Source: Pseudomonas zanjanensis (GTDB lineage: Bacteria > Pseudomonadota > Gammaproteobacteria > Pseudomonadales > Pseudomonadaceae). Taken from it: a DNA stretch of 64,000 nt. Positions 25,138 to 34,346 of the stretch are shown piece after piece. The notes below the pieces were generated by a model. It had not been told where the DNA came from and did not search any database. It was given only the letters and a program-made list of their open reading frames with translations. The stretch lies in assembly GCF_014268745.2 (NCBI RefSeq), contig NZ_JABWRB020000001.1, positions 434,001 to 498,000 on the forward strand, written 5' to 3'. Numbering within the stretch: the stretch's first letter is position 1; every line of letters starts with the position of its first letter. Position numbers and translations under genes: made by a program.

Positions 25138-26722
25138 TGTCCAGCGCCTCGGGCAGCAGGTTCGGGTAGTCGAGGGTGTAATGCAGCCCCCGGCTTTCCT
25201 TGCGCTCCATGGCCGAGCGAATCATCAGTTCGGCCACCTGGGCCAGGTTGCGCAACTCGATCAGGTCGCGGCTGACTTTGTAGTTGCTGTAGAACTCGTC
25301 GATCTCATCCAGCAGCAAGCGCACCCGGTGCTGCGCCCGTTGCAGGCGCTTGTTGGTGCGCACGATGCCGACGTAGTCCCACATGAAGCGCCGCAGCTCG
25401 TCCCAGTTGTGAGCGATGATCACGTCTTCGTCCGAGTCGGTGACCTGGCTGGCGTCCCACGAGGGCAGGGCGGCCGGAATGGCGATCTGCGGCAATTGCT
25501 CGAGGATGTCCGCTGCCGCCGAGCGGGCGTAGACGAAACATTCCAGCAGCGAGTTGCTGGCCATGCGGTTGGCGCCGTGCAGGCCGGTGAAGCTGGTTTC
25601 GCCAATGGCGTAGAGGCCCGGCACGTCGGTGCGGCCCCGTTGGTCGACCATCACGCCACCGCAGGTGTAATGTGCCGCTGGCACCACCGGGATCGGTTGC
25701 TTGGTGATGTCGATGGAGAATTCCAGGCAGCGCTCGTACACCGTCGGGAAGTGGCTCTTGATGAACGCTTCGGGCTTGTGGCTGATGTCCAGGTAGACGC
25801 AATCGATACCCAGGCGCTTCATTTCATGGTCGATGGCCCGGGCGACGATGTCCCGTGGTGCCAGTTCGGCGCGCGGGTCGAAGCGTTGCATGAAGCGTTC
25901 GCCGTTGGGGAGTTTCAAATGAGCCCCTTCGCCACGCAGGGCCTCGGTCACCAGGAAGCTCTTGGCCTGTGGGTGGTAGAGGCAGGTGGGGTGGAACTGG
26001 TTGAACTCCAGGTTCGCCACCCGGCAACCCGAGCGCCAGGCCATGGCGATGCCGTCGCCGCAGGCGCCGTCGGGGTTGCTGGTATAAAGGTAGACTTTCG
26101 CCGCACCCCCGGACGCCAGGATGACGAAGCGCGCGCCGTAGGTGTCGACTTCGCCGGTGCCGCGATTGAGCACGTAGGCGCCGAGGCAGCGATCACCGTC
26201 CAGGCCCAGGCGTTTTTCGGTGATCAGGTCGACCGCGACGCGCTGTTCCAGCAATTCGATGTTCGGCCGTTGTCGCGCCTGGGCGAGCAGGGTCTTGAAG
26301 ATCGCCGCGCCCGTGGCGTCGGCTGCGTGAATGATGCGCCGATGGCTGTGGCCGCCTTCGCGGGTCAGGTGAAACTCGAAACCGCCGTCTTCGGTGCCCG
26401 ATTGTTCGTCACGGGTAAACGGCACGCCTTGGTCGATCAGCCACTGGATGGCTTCCCGGCTGTGCTCGACCGTGAAGCGCACCGCTTGCGGATCGCAAAG
26501 GCCGCCGCCAGCGTTGAGGGTGTCGTCGACGTGGGATTCAATGGTGTCGGTATCGTCCAGCACGGCGGCGACGCCGCCCTGGGCCCAGAAGGTCGAACCG
26601 TTGGCCAGGTCGCCCTTGCTCAGGACGGCGATGCGCAAATGCGCAGGCAAGGTCAGGGCCAGGCTCAATCCGGCGGCACCGCTGCCGATTACCAGAACAT
26701 CATGTTGGAACTGTTGGCTCAT
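25106..26722 (-). CDS. nadB: L-aspartate oxidase
   Basis: Flavoenzyme that oxidises L-aspartate to iminoaspartate, the first step of NAD biosynthesis. 538 residues: FAD-binding [11 protein letters not shown] at the N-terminus, [12 protein letters not shown], the substrate-site [10 protein letters not shown] and [20 protein letters not shown], and the C-terminal helical domain. All motifs are intact and the length is typical. Confidence 0.96.
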   Translation of the reverse strand: MSQQFQHDVLVIGSGAAGLSLALTLPAHLRIAVLSKGDLANGSTFWAQGGVAAVLDDTDTIESHVDDTLNAGGGLCDPQAVRFTVEHSREAIQWLIDQGVPFTRDEQSGTEDGGFEFHLTREGGHSHRRIIHAADATGAAIFKTLLAQARQRPNIELLEQRVAVDLITEKRLGLDGDRCLGAYVLNRGTGEVDTYGARFVILASGGAAKVYLYTSNPDGACGDGIAMAWRSGCRVANLEFNQFHPTCLYHPQAKSFLVTEALRGEGAHLKLPNGERFMQRFDPRAELAPRDIVARAIDHEMKRLGIDCVYLDISHKPEAFIKSHFPTVYERCLEFSIDITKQPIPVVPAAHYTCGGVMVDQRGRTDVPGLYAIGETSFTGLHGANRMASNSLLECFVYARSAAADILEQLPQIAIPAALPSWDASQVTDSDEDVIIAHNWDELRRFMWDYVGIVRTNKRLQRAQHRVRLLLDEIDEFYSNYKVSRDLIELRNLAQVAELMIRSAMERKESRGLHYTLDYPNLLPEALDTILVPPTYAD

Positions 26723-27000
26723 TCGAATGGTTTCCGCTCAAGGCGACCCGGGTCGGGGTTGGCGCCAGACACCGCTTCAACGGGTCGGGCAGCCACGCAG
26801 CCCACTAGTATATAGAGGGGGGGATCGGCACAATAGCCGGGCATTCATGGCAATGTGAAACCAGTGTGACAGAAAAGCGGCACGCTTCGTCGGACCAGCC
26901 GGTTGGCTCTGAGTCGACAAAGGCGTCTGTTTCGAAGACAGAACGCTGTTTATCACGTCATGGTCGTCCATTATTCTATTTGCGACGCTGGAAATAGCGG

Positions 27001-27028
27001 GAACTTTTGCCAGGCGCCTACGTTCAAT
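27001..27028 (+). promoter_or_regulatory. Possible distal AlgU-dependent promoter
   Basis: GAACTT, 17 bases, TCAAT; it shares GGGAACTTTTGC-like sequence with the proximal promoter about 195 bases downstream. The 26723-27281 gap between nadB and algU (559 bases) otherwise shows no convincing gene. Confidence 0.45.
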
Positions 27029-27195
27029 AGACGGTTGTCTGCAAAAGGGAGCAGCGTCGGGTTGATGCAGGATTTCGATTGGAATCCCTGCCAATAGGCC
27101 CGGCGACAGATTATTCGCGCAGCCGGGGAATCTCCTGCTGCGTTTTTCGTGCGTGCCGAGATCAGAGCGCGTCGGAAACTTGCTTGGAAGGGGGA

Positions 27196-27222
27196 GAACT
27201 TTTGCGAAAAGCCCGAGTCTAT
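27196..27222 (+). promoter_or_regulatory. AlgU (sigma-E type) promoter of algU
   Basis: GAACTT at 27196, a 16-base spacer and TCTATG: a good match to the sigma-E/AlgU consensus, 60 bases upstream of the algU start. This is the expected autoregulated promoter. Confidence 0.8.
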
Positions 27223-27281
27223 GTTTGCAAGCCCGGTCAATTAGTAATGCAAGCCTCCTTCGAGCTTATCGAGGAGTGTTC

Positions 27282-27863
27282 ATGCTAACCCAGGAAGAGG
27301 ATCAGCAGCTGGTCGAGCGCGTCCAACGCGGCGACAAGCGAGCTTTCGATCTGCTAGTGCTGAAATACCAGCACAAAATTCTCGGGTTGATCGTGCGTTT
27401 CGTGCACGACACCCATGAAGCGCAGGATGTCGCTCAGGAAGCCTTCATCAAGGCCTACCGCGCACTTGGTAATTTTCGCGGGGACAGCGCGTTTTACACG
27501 TGGCTTTACCGCATCGCCATCAACACGGCGAAAAACTATCTGGTTTCACGCGGCCGCCGGCCGCCGGATAGCGATGTAAGTTCTGAAGATGCCGAGTTCT
27601 ACGATGGCGATCATGGCCTCAAGGATCTCGAATCACCGGAACGTGCGTTGCTACGGGATGAGATCGAAGGCACCGTCCATCGAACCATCCAGCAACTGCC
27701 TGAAGATTTGCGTACGGCTTTAACTTTACGTGAGTTCGACGGTCTGAGTTACGAAGACATTGCGAGCGTCATGCAATGTCCTGTGGGCACCGTGCGCTCC
27801 CGGATTTTCCGCGCTCGGGAGGCCATTGATAAAGCCCTGCAACCGTTGTTGCAGGAAAACTAG
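27282..27863 (+). CDS. algU: Extracytoplasmic-function sigma factor AlgU (RpoE/AlgT)
   Basis: 193 residues: region 2 (KYQHKILGLIVRFVHDTHEAQDVAQEAFIKAYR) and region 4 (LPEDLRTALTLREFDGLSYEDIA...GTVRSRIFRARE) typical of group 4 sigma factors and near identical to AlgU of other pseudomonads as remembered. It directs envelope-stress and alginate genes and is held by the anti-sigma factor MucA. The ATG at 27282 follows GAGGAG; a longer open frame upstream includes the promoter. First gene of algU-mucA-mucB-mucD. Confidence 0.96.
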   Translation: MLTQEEDQQLVERVQRGDKRAFDLLVLKYQHKILGLIVRFVHDTHEAQDVAQEAFIKAYRALGNFRGDSAFYTWLYRIAINTAKNYLVSRGRRPPDSDVSSEDAEFYDGDHGLKDLESPERALLRDEIEGTVHRTIQQLPEDLRTALTLREFDGLSYEDIASVMQCPVGTVRSRIFRAREAIDKALQPLLQEN

Positions 27864-27894
27864 AGACAGCGGCGACAGCCAAGAGAGGAACGCC

Positions 27895-28482
27895 ATGAGT
27901 CGTGAAGCCCTGCAGGAATCGCTGTCCGCAGTTATGGACAACGAAGCGGACGAACTTGAATTACGTCGGGTATTGAATGCCTTCGACGATGTTGAAACAC
28001 GTGAGACCTGGGCTCGTTACCAGATCGCCCGGGCTGTGATGCACAAGGACTTGTTGCTTCCTCGCCTGGACATCGCTGCCGCCGTTTCTGCTGCATTGGC
28101 TGACGAAGCCGTACCGGCAAAAGCATCTCGCGGACCATGGCGCAGCCTGGGTCGCCTGGCGGTAGCCGCGTCGGTCACCGTCGCTGTACTGGCGGGTGTA
28201 CGCCTGTATAACCAGGATGAGATTGCTGGCGTGCAGATGGCGCAGCAGTCCAACCAGCCTGGCTTGGCCGCTCCACAGGTCAAGGGCCCAGCGGTATTGG
28301 CCGGTTACAGCGAAGGTTCGGAAACCGCAGGCCCAATGGCCAACGGTGTTCTGCAAGGCCAGCCTGGCTGGCATGATCAGCGCCTGCCCAACTACCTGCG
28401 TCAGCATGCCCAGCAAGCTGCCCTGAAAGGTACCGAAAGCGCGCTGCCTTACGCCCGTGCCGCCAGCCTGGAAAACCGTTAA
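27895..28482 (+). CDS. mucA: Anti-sigma factor MucA
   Basis: 195 residues. The cytoplasmic N-terminal domain (SREALQESLSAVMDNEADELELRR) binds AlgU, one membrane helix lies at about 85-103 (LAVAASVTVAVLAG), and the periplasmic part ends LPYARAASLENR. Regulated proteolysis of the periplasmic part frees AlgU. The frame is intact, so no mucoid-type truncation. ATG at 27895 with AGAGGA upstream, 31 bases after algU. Confidence 0.95.
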   Translation: MSREALQESLSAVMDNEADELELRRVLNAFDDVETRETWARYQIARAVMHKDLLLPRLDIAAAVSAALADEAVPAKASRGPWRSLGRLAVAASVTVAVLAGVRLYNQDEIAGVQMAQQSNQPGLAAPQVKGPAVLAGYSEGSETAGPMANGVLQGQPGWHDQRLPNYLRQHAQQAALKGTESALPYARAASLENR

Positions 28483-28494
28483 TAAGGAAAGCCA

Positions 28495-29442
28495 TTGCGC
28501 GCCATACCTCTATTCACGCTTCTGCTTGGTGGCTGGTGTGCAATTCCAGCCCATGCCGATGAGGCTCAGGACTGGTTGAACCGCCTGAGTCAAGCCGAGC
28601 AACAGCAGAGCTTCCAGGGCACTTTCGTTTACGAGCGCAACGGTAGTTTTTCTACCCATAACATCTGGCATCGCGTCCAGGATGGCAAGGTCCGCGAGCG
28701 GTTACTCCAGCTCGACGGCTCGGCACAGGAAGTCGTGCGCATTGATGGGCATACTCAATGCGTAAGCGGCTCCTTGATCCCGGGGCTGGGCAATACGCCG
28801 GACAGCACTTCACGTGCGCTCGATCCGCAAAAACTCAAGAATTGGTATGACCTTGCAGTCATTGGCAAATCACGTGTGGCCGGACGTCAAACGGTCATCG
28901 TTGCGCTGACGCCCAAGGACCAGCATCGCTATGGCTTCGAGCTGCACCTGGACAGAGAAACCGGCCTGCCGCTCAAATCCTTGTTACTCAATGACAAGGG
29001 CCAGTTGCTCGAGCGCTTCCAGTTCACCCGCATGAATCTCGCCGCGCCCGCAGACACTGATTTGCAGGCCAGCGCCGATTGCAAGGCCGTCACGCAGGAT
29101 CCTGGCAAGGCCGTCGCGGCGAAAACCGCCTGGCGCTCGGACTGGCTGCCGCCCGGCTTCGAGCTGACCAGCAGTACCGCGCGCAAGGACCCGGATTCCC
29201 AGGTCCAAGTCAGCAGCCTGATGTATGACGACGGGCTGGCGCGCTTCTCGGTGTTCCTGGAGCCGTTGAACGGTGCCAACGCCACCGATACCCGTACTCA
29301 GCTCGGTCCGACGGCGGCCGTGTCTCGCAGGCTGACGACGCCCCAGGGCGAAATGATGGTCACGGTGGTCGGTGAAATTCCTATCGGTACGGCGGAACGG
29401 ATCGCGCTGTCCATGCGCTCTGACGTCACGGCGACCCAATAA
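28495..29442 (+). CDS. mucB: Periplasmic sigma-factor regulator MucB (RseB family)
   Basis: 315 residues; TTG start with AAGGAAAG 5 bases upstream, 12 bases after mucA. Signal peptide of about 21 residues (IPAHA-D), then the RseB two-domain fold: LRR-free lipid-binding-like N-terminal domain (WLNRLSQAEQQQSFQGTFVY) and C-terminal domain (WRSDWLPPGFEL). MucB shields MucA from proteolysis until a mislocalised lipopolysaccharide or porin signal arrives. The next gene is mucD; mucC, present in P. aeruginosa, is missing. Confidence 0.93.
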   Translation: MRAIPLFTLLLGGWCAIPAHADEAQDWLNRLSQAEQQQSFQGTFVYERNGSFSTHNIWHRVQDGKVRERLLQLDGSAQEVVRIDGHTQCVSGSLIPGLGNTPDSTSRALDPQKLKNWYDLAVIGKSRVAGRQTVIVALTPKDQHRYGFELHLDRETGLPLKSLLLNDKGQLLERFQFTRMNLAAPADTDLQASADCKAVTQDPGKAVAAKTAWRSDWLPPGFELTSSTARKDPDSQVQVSSLMYDDGLARFSVFLEPLNGANATDTRTQLGPTAAVSRRLTTPQGEMMVTVVGEIPIGTAERIALSMRSDVTATQ

Positions 29443-29676
29443 CCTGCTGGCTGCACGGGTGATTCGATTGCGCGAGAGGCCGATGACGCCAGGGCTTGAT
29501 CGAAATGCCGAAACTTCCTGTCAGCATTTTCATTTGCAAAAACTCAGCTTTTTTTCTATAGGTCAGAGCCGCTCGGCTCTGGCCTTGTCTGTTCCCGGAA
29601 CAAAAATACCGGCGTATCTTTCCCTGGTATTCCTTGCTCCATATCGCTTAACCATGCTCGTCGTAACGGGAGCCGT

Positions 29677-31107
29677 ATGTCGATACCACGCTTGAAAACC
29701 TATCTCTCCATTTTTGCCACCGTGCTTGTGCTCGGCCAGGCCGTTCCTGCCGTGGCGGTGGAATTGCCCGATTTCACGCAACTGGTCGAGCAGGCTTCAC
29801 CCGCCGTGGTGAACATCAGCACCACCCAGAAGCTGCCGGATCGCCGTGTATCGGACCCGCAGATGCCGGACCTGGAAGGCTTGCCGCCCATGCTGCGGGA
29901 GTTCTTCGAGCGCGGCATGCCGCAACAGCCGCGCTCGCCCGGTGGTGGCCGCCAGCGCGAAGCGCAATCCCTGGGCTCGGGGTTCATCATTTCGCCTGAT
30001 GGCTACATCCTGACCAACAACCATGTGATCGCCGACGCCGACGAAATCCTGGTGCGCCTGGCCGACCGTAGCGAGCTCAAGGCCAAGCTGATCGGCACCG
30101 ACCCACGTTCCGACGTGGCGCTGTTGAAAATCGAAGGCAAGGACCTGCCGGTGCTCAAGCTGGGCAAATCCCAGGACCTGAAAGCCGGCCAATGGGTGGT
30201 GGCCATCGGTTCGCCGTTCGGCTTCGACCATACCGTGACCCAGGGCATCGTCAGCGCCATCGGTCGCAGCCTGCCGAACGAAAACTACGTGCCGTTCATC
30301 CAGACCGACGTGCCGATCAACCCGGGTAACTCCGGTGGCCCGCTGTTCAACCTCGACGGTGAAGTGGTCGGCATCAACTCCCAGATCTATACCCGTTCGG
30401 GCGGCTTCATGGGCGTGTCCTTCGCCATTCCGATCGACGTGGCCATGGACGTGTCCAACCAGCTGAAAAGCGAAGGCAAGGTCAGCCGTGGCTGGTTGGG
30501 CGTGGTGATCCAGGAAGTGAACAAGGATCTGGCCGAGTCGTTCGGGCTGGATAAACCTGCCGGTGCGCTGGTGGCGCAGATCCAGGAAGGTGGCCCGGCT
30601 GCCAAGGGCGGCCTGCAAGTGGGTGACGTGATCCTGAGCATGAACGGCCAGCCGATCGTCATGTCCGCCGACTTGCCGCACCTGGTGGGCGCTCTCAAGG
30701 CCGGCGCCAAGGCTAATCTGGAAGTGATCCGCGAAGGCAAGCGCAAGAACGTCGAACTGACCGTCGGCGCCATTCCTGAAGAAGGCAAGGAACTGGATTC
30801 GCTGCCAAAATCCGGCGTCGAGCGCAGCAGCAACCGCCTGGGCGTGGCCGTGGTCGAGCTGACCGAAGAGCAGAAACGCACCCTGGAACTGCAGGGTGGT
30901 GTAGTGATCAAGGAAGTGCAGGACGGTCCTGCCGCGCTGATCGGTCTCCAGCCGGGCGACATCATCACGCACCTGAACAACCAGGCCATCGGTTCGGCCA
31001 AGGAGTTCACCGACATCGCCAAGGCATTGCCGAAGAATCGTTCGGTGTCGATGCGGGTCCTGCGCCAGGGGCGCGCGAGCTTCATCACGTTCAAGCTGGC
31101 CGAATGA
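29677..31107 (+). CDS. mucD: Periplasmic serine protease MucD (DegP/HtrA family)
   Basis: 476 residues: signal peptide (cleavage near AVA-V), trypsin-like domain with the complete triad His116 (NNHVIADAD), Asp146 (PRSDVALLK) and Ser219 (NPGNSGGP), and two PDZ domains at about 265-350 and 380-470. Degrades misfolded periplasmic proteins and dampens AlgU activation. The 234-base gap after mucB has no gene and may hold its own promoter. Confidence 0.94.
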   Translation: MSIPRLKTYLSIFATVLVLGQAVPAVAVELPDFTQLVEQASPAVVNISTTQKLPDRRVSDPQMPDLEGLPPMLREFFERGMPQQPRSPGGGRQREAQSLGSGFIISPDGYILTNNHVIADADEILVRLADRSELKAKLIGTDPRSDVALLKIEGKDLPVLKLGKSQDLKAGQWVVAIGSPFGFDHTVTQGIVSAIGRSLPNENYVPFIQTDVPINPGNSGGPLFNLDGEVVGINSQIYTRSGGFMGVSFAIPIDVAMDVSNQLKSEGKVSRGWLGVVIQEVNKDLAESFGLDKPAGALVAQIQEGGPAAKGGLQVGDVILSMNGQPIVMSADLPHLVGALKAGAKANLEVIREGKRKNVELTVGAIPEEGKELDSLPKSGVERSSNRLGVAVVELTEEQKRTLELQGGVVIKEVQDGPAALIGLQPGDIITHLNNQAIGSAKEFTDIAKALPKNRSVSMRVLRQGRASFITFKLAE

Positions 31108-31121
31108 CCGGTTAGCCGCTG

Positions 31122-31321
31122 AAAAAAAACCGCCTCCAAAGAAGTAATGCAGTTACTCAAGAGAGACGATGGACCTGTGGCGAGGGAGCTTGCTCCCGCT
31201 TGAGCGCGAAGCGCTCACAAAAAGGGCCGCTTCGCAGCCCAGCGGGAGCAAGCTCCCTCGCCACGGTTTTTTTCGATCGACTTAAGTGAGCCGCATTAGC
31301 TCGAGAGAGGCGGTTTTTTTA
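31122..31321. terminator. Bidirectional terminator arms split by a REP doublet
   Basis: Left arm AAAAAAAACCGCCTC (31122-31137 region) and right arm GAGGCGGTTTTTTT (31307-31321 region) are complementary and would form an A/T-flanked terminator for both convergent genes, but about 170 bases lie between them. Inner flanks also pair imperfectly (for example ATGCAG near 31147 with CCGCAT near 31297, and CGAT with ATCG), with the REP doublet 31176-31264 at the apex. The whole stretch can fold as one long hairpin. Confidence 0.65.
31176..31264. repeat. REP doublet, second family, inside the split terminator
   Basis: TGTGGCGAGGGAGCTTGCTC and its complement, ending GCCAC at 31264, with the usual GCGAAGCGCTCAC inner segment. 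Confidence 0.92.
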
Positions 31322-31335
31322 TGCCTGGCGAATGC

Positions 31336-32769
31336 TCAGCCCATCATGTCCTTGACCATGCGCTCCTGCTCCATGAGTTCCCGCTGGCGCGCATCGATGC
31401 GTGACGAAAGGGGGAAGTTGGTGCCGGCGCGCCGTTTGGCGAAGTCCAGTTGCTGGATGGCCTGACGGTAATCGCCCACCAGGGCGAAGTACTCGGCACG
31501 GGCCTGATGCAGGCCAATGATGTTGCCGGACAGCCCACGGGTCTCGGCCACCATGTACCAGACGTCCGGATCGTCCGGGCGCGACTTGAGCAAGGTTTCC
31601 AGGGCCTTCTCGGCGTCGGCGGGACGGTTCTGCTTGAGCAGCAGGTCGACGCGGACCTGGTTGAGCGGATAATTGCCCGGGTACTGGCTCAGCATTCGGT
31701 CGACGCGGGACTGAGCGTCGGCCAGTTTGTTGCTGGTGATGTCCAGGTCCACCAGGGCGAGGTTGTAGATGATCTCGTTGGGTGATTTGGCCAGCAACGG
31801 CTTGAGGTTCTCCCGAGCTTCGTTCAACTGGCCGCCCTTGATCTGCGCGATCGCCAGGCCATAGCGTGCCACGTCGTTCTTCGGGTTCTCGTCCAGCTGT
31901 GCCCGGAAGCGCTTGGCGGCCAGGCCCGGGGTTTCTTCATAGGTCAGTTGGACCCGTGCACGAATCAATTGATAGCGCACGCTGTCCTCGATGCCGCCCG
32001 GCCTGGCCTGTTCGGCGCGGTTACGGGTGTCGGCGATCCGCGATTCGGTCACCGGGTGAGTCAGCAGGAATTCCGGGGGCCTGGCGTCGAACCGATACTG
32101 GCGCATCAGGCGCTCGAACATGGTGGGCATGGACCGCGGGTCGTAGCCGGCCTTTTCCAGGTTCTGGATGCCGATGCGGTCGGCTTCCTGTTCGTTCTGG
32201 CGCGAGAAGCGCCGTTGTTCCTGGATGGCGGCGGCCTGGGTCCCGGCGATGGCGGCGATCCCGGCGTCACCGCCACCGGCGGCGGCAATCACGATGCCGG
32301 CCAGCAGTGCGGCCATCATCGGCACCTGCATGCGTTGCTGGGCTTCGACGCCACGGGCGAAGTGGCGCTGTGACAAGTGGGCCAGTTCGTGGGCCATGAC
32401 CGAGGCGTATTCGCCTTCGGTCTGGGCGTTGAGGAACAGGCCGCCGTTGACCCCGACGATCCCGCCCGGTGCGGCGAAGGCGTTTAGCTGCGGGCTGTTG
32501 ATCAGGATGAACTCCAGGCGCCGGTCATTGACCTGGCTGGTCTCCACCAGCTTGTAGACGCTGGTTTCGACGTAGTCCTTGAGCTGTGGATCGTTGAGCT
32601 GTGAAACCTGGCTGCGCAGCAGGGCCAGCCAGGCGCGGCCCAACTGGTGTTCCTGTTCTGGTGAGACGATGGCAGAACTGGCATCGCCAAGTGACGGCAA
32701 GTCGTCGGCGAAGCCCGGTGAGGCAAGCAGGCAAGCGAGCGTCAGCAGGGTGGGGCGCAGAAATGTCAT
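31336..32769 (-). CDS. Periplasmic M48 metalloprotease with TPR repeats, BepA (YfgC)-like
   Basis: 477 residues: signal peptide (cleavage near GFA-D), M48 peptidase with zinc motif HELAH (His127, Glu128, His131) and downstream third ligand region NEQEADRIGIQ, a hydrophobic loop around 150-175, then a TPR region from about 290. In E. coli BepA degrades or promotes assembly of LptD and interacts with the BAM complex. The ATG at 32769 begins MTFLRPTLLTLACLLASP; a TTG 21 bases upstream is less likely. Loops beside the active site remain intact. Confidence 0.88.
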   Translation of the reverse strand: MTFLRPTLLTLACLLASPGFADDLPSLGDASSAIVSPEQEHQLGRAWLALLRSQVSQLNDPQLKDYVETSVYKLVETSQVNDRRLEFILINSPQLNAFAAPGGIVGVNGGLFLNAQTEGEYASVMAHELAHLSQRHFARGVEAQQRMQVPMMAALLAGIVIAAAGGGDAGIAAIAGTQAAAIQEQRRFSRQNEQEADRIGIQNLEKAGYDPRSMPTMFERLMRQYRFDARPPEFLLTHPVTESRIADTRNRAEQARPGGIEDSVRYQLIRARVQLTYEETPGLAAKRFRAQLDENPKNDVARYGLAIAQIKGGQLNEARENLKPLLAKSPNEIIYNLALVDLDITSNKLADAQSRVDRMLSQYPGNYPLNQVRVDLLLKQNRPADAEKALETLLKSRPDDPDVWYMVAETRGLSGNIIGLHQARAEYFALVGDYRQAIQQLDFAKRRAGTNFPLSSRIDARQRELMEQERMVKDMMG

Positions 32770-32867
32770 GCACGAGGCCTTAGTTGACAAAGACCCTACT
32801 GTAGCCGGACACCGGGCCCGGGACCAGATATTCTAGGCCGCTCAACGACCTGCCGCGGAGCGAACCC

Positions 32868-33107
32868 ATGACTGATGCTGTAGCCCACGATGCCGAACTG
32901 GACGCCAGCGGCCTGAACTGTCCGTTGCCGTTGCTCAAGGCCAAGCTGGAACTCAATCGCCTGGCCAGCGGCAGTGTGCTCAAGGTGATCGCCACGGATG
33001 CGGGCTCGCAACGTGACTTTCGCACCTTCGCCCGATTGGCCGGTCATACGCTGCTGCATGAAGAAGACGAAAACGGCGTCTACCGTTATTGGCTGAAAAA
33101 AGCCTGA
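32868..33107 (+). CDS. TusA-family sulfurtransferase-like protein
   Basis: 79 residues with the family motif LNCPLPLLKAK, Cys18 being the persulfide-carrying residue in TusA/SirA proteins. True TusA acts in 2-thiouridine tRNA synthesis; several paralogues occur in pseudomonads, and position beside perM rather than a known tusA context leaves the exact role open. It is divergent from the bepA-like gene and followed after 30 bases by the perM-like gene. Confidence 0.85.
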   Translation: MTDAVAHDAELDASGLNCPLPLLKAKLELNRLASGSVLKVIATDAGSQRDFRTFARLAGHTLLHEEDENGVYRYWLKKA

Positions 33108-33137
33108 AAACACCGACAGCGTCCTTAAGGATTTTTA

Positions 33138-34208
33138 ATGTTCAAAGTGTTACGCGACTGGATTCAGCGCTACTTCTCCGATGAAGAGGCGGTGGTCCTG
33201 GCAGTGCTGTTGTTCCTGGCCTTTACCGCCGTGCTCACGTTGGGCGGCATGCTGGCGCCGGTGCTGGCGGGGATGGTGCTGGCGTACCTGATGCAAGGGC
33301 TGGTCACGACGCTGGAGCGTCTGCGGCTGCCCGGCACCGCGGCAGTGGGGCTGGTGTTCGCCCTGTTCATGGGTGTGCTGGTGGTGTTTCTCGTGGTGAT
33401 CGTGCCGTTGCTCTGGCACCAGTTGGTGACCTTGTTCAATGAGTTGCCAGGCATGCTCGCCAAATGGCAATCCTTGCTGTTGCTGCTGCCCGAGCGTTAT
33501 CCGCACCTGGTCTCCGATGAGCAAGTGCTGCAGACCATCGAAGTGGTGCGCGGCGAAATTGGCAAGTTCGGCCAATGGGCGCTGACGTTTTCGCTGTCCA
33601 GCCTGCCGCTGCTGGTCAACATCATGATCTACCTGGTGCTGGTGCCGATCCTGGTGTTTTTCTTCCTCAAGGACCGGGAAATGATCGGGCGTTGGGTCCG
33701 TGGCTACCTGCCGCGCGAGCGGGCGCTGATTACCCGCGTGGCTCAGGAGATGAACCGGCAGATCGCCAATTACATTCGCGGAAAAGTCATCGAGATTTTT
33801 ATCTGCGGTGGCGTGACTTACATCGGCTTCGTGACCATGGGGCTCAATTACGCTGCGCTGTTGGCGCTGCTGGTGGGCATTTCGGTGGTGGTGCCTTACG
33901 TCGGCACGGTGGTGGTGACCGTGCCGGTGGCCTTGATTGCGCTGTTCCAATGGGGCTGGAGCGATCAGTTCATCTACCTGATGGCGGTCTACGGGATCAT
34001 CCAGACCTTGGACGGCAACGTGCTGGTCCCGCTGCTGTTCTCCGAGGCGGTGAACCTGCACCCGGTGGCAATCATCTGCGCGGTGCTGCTGTTTGGCGGG
34101 CTGTGGGGGTTCTGGGGGGTGTTCTTTGCGATTCCCCTGGCGACGCTGTTCAAGGCGGTGCTGGATGCGTGGCCGAGCAAGGAGCCGGTGGTGGCGCCGT
34201 TGTTGTAG
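33138..34208 (+). CDS. AI-2E/PerM-family membrane protein
   Basis: 356 residues with about eight membrane segments, two near the N-terminus (20-60) and a cluster between 210 and 340. The family signature GLWGFWGVFFAIPLATL lies near the C-terminus. Members include the putative permease PerM and the autoinducer-2 exporter TqsA; the substrate here cannot be told from sequence. Probably co-transcribed with the tusA-like gene. Confidence 0.85.
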   Translation: MFKVLRDWIQRYFSDEEAVVLAVLLFLAFTAVLTLGGMLAPVLAGMVLAYLMQGLVTTLERLRLPGTAAVGLVFALFMGVLVVFLVVIVPLLWHQLVTLFNELPGMLAKWQSLLLLLPERYPHLVSDEQVLQTIEVVRGEIGKFGQWALTFSLSSLPLLVNIMIYLVLVPILVFFFLKDREMIGRWVRGYLPRERALITRVAQEMNRQIANYIRGKVIEIFICGGVTYIGFVTMGLNYAALLALLVGISVVVPYVGTVVVTVPVALIALFQWGWSDQFIYLMAVYGIIQTLDGNVLVPLLFSEAVNLHPVAIICAVLLFGGLWGFWGVFFAIPLATLFKAVLDAWPSKEPVVAPLL

Positions 34209-34238
34209 CTTGATTATTCAGGTGATGCTGATGGCCCC

Positions 34239-34323
34239 TTCGCGAGCAAGCCCGCTCCCACATTGGATCTGCGGTGACTTGGTCAACCCAGACCCCCTGT
34301 GGGAGCGGGCTTGCTCGCGAAGG
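34239..34323. repeat. REP doublet in inverted (tail-inward) orientation
   Basis: TTCGCGAGCAAGCCCGCTCC at the left and GGAGCGGGCTTGCTCGCGAA at the right, between convergent perM-like and bcp genes. Same facing as the doublet at 15647. Confidence 0.9.
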
Positions 34324-34346
34324 GCCTGAACAGGCCCAAGGTAAAA

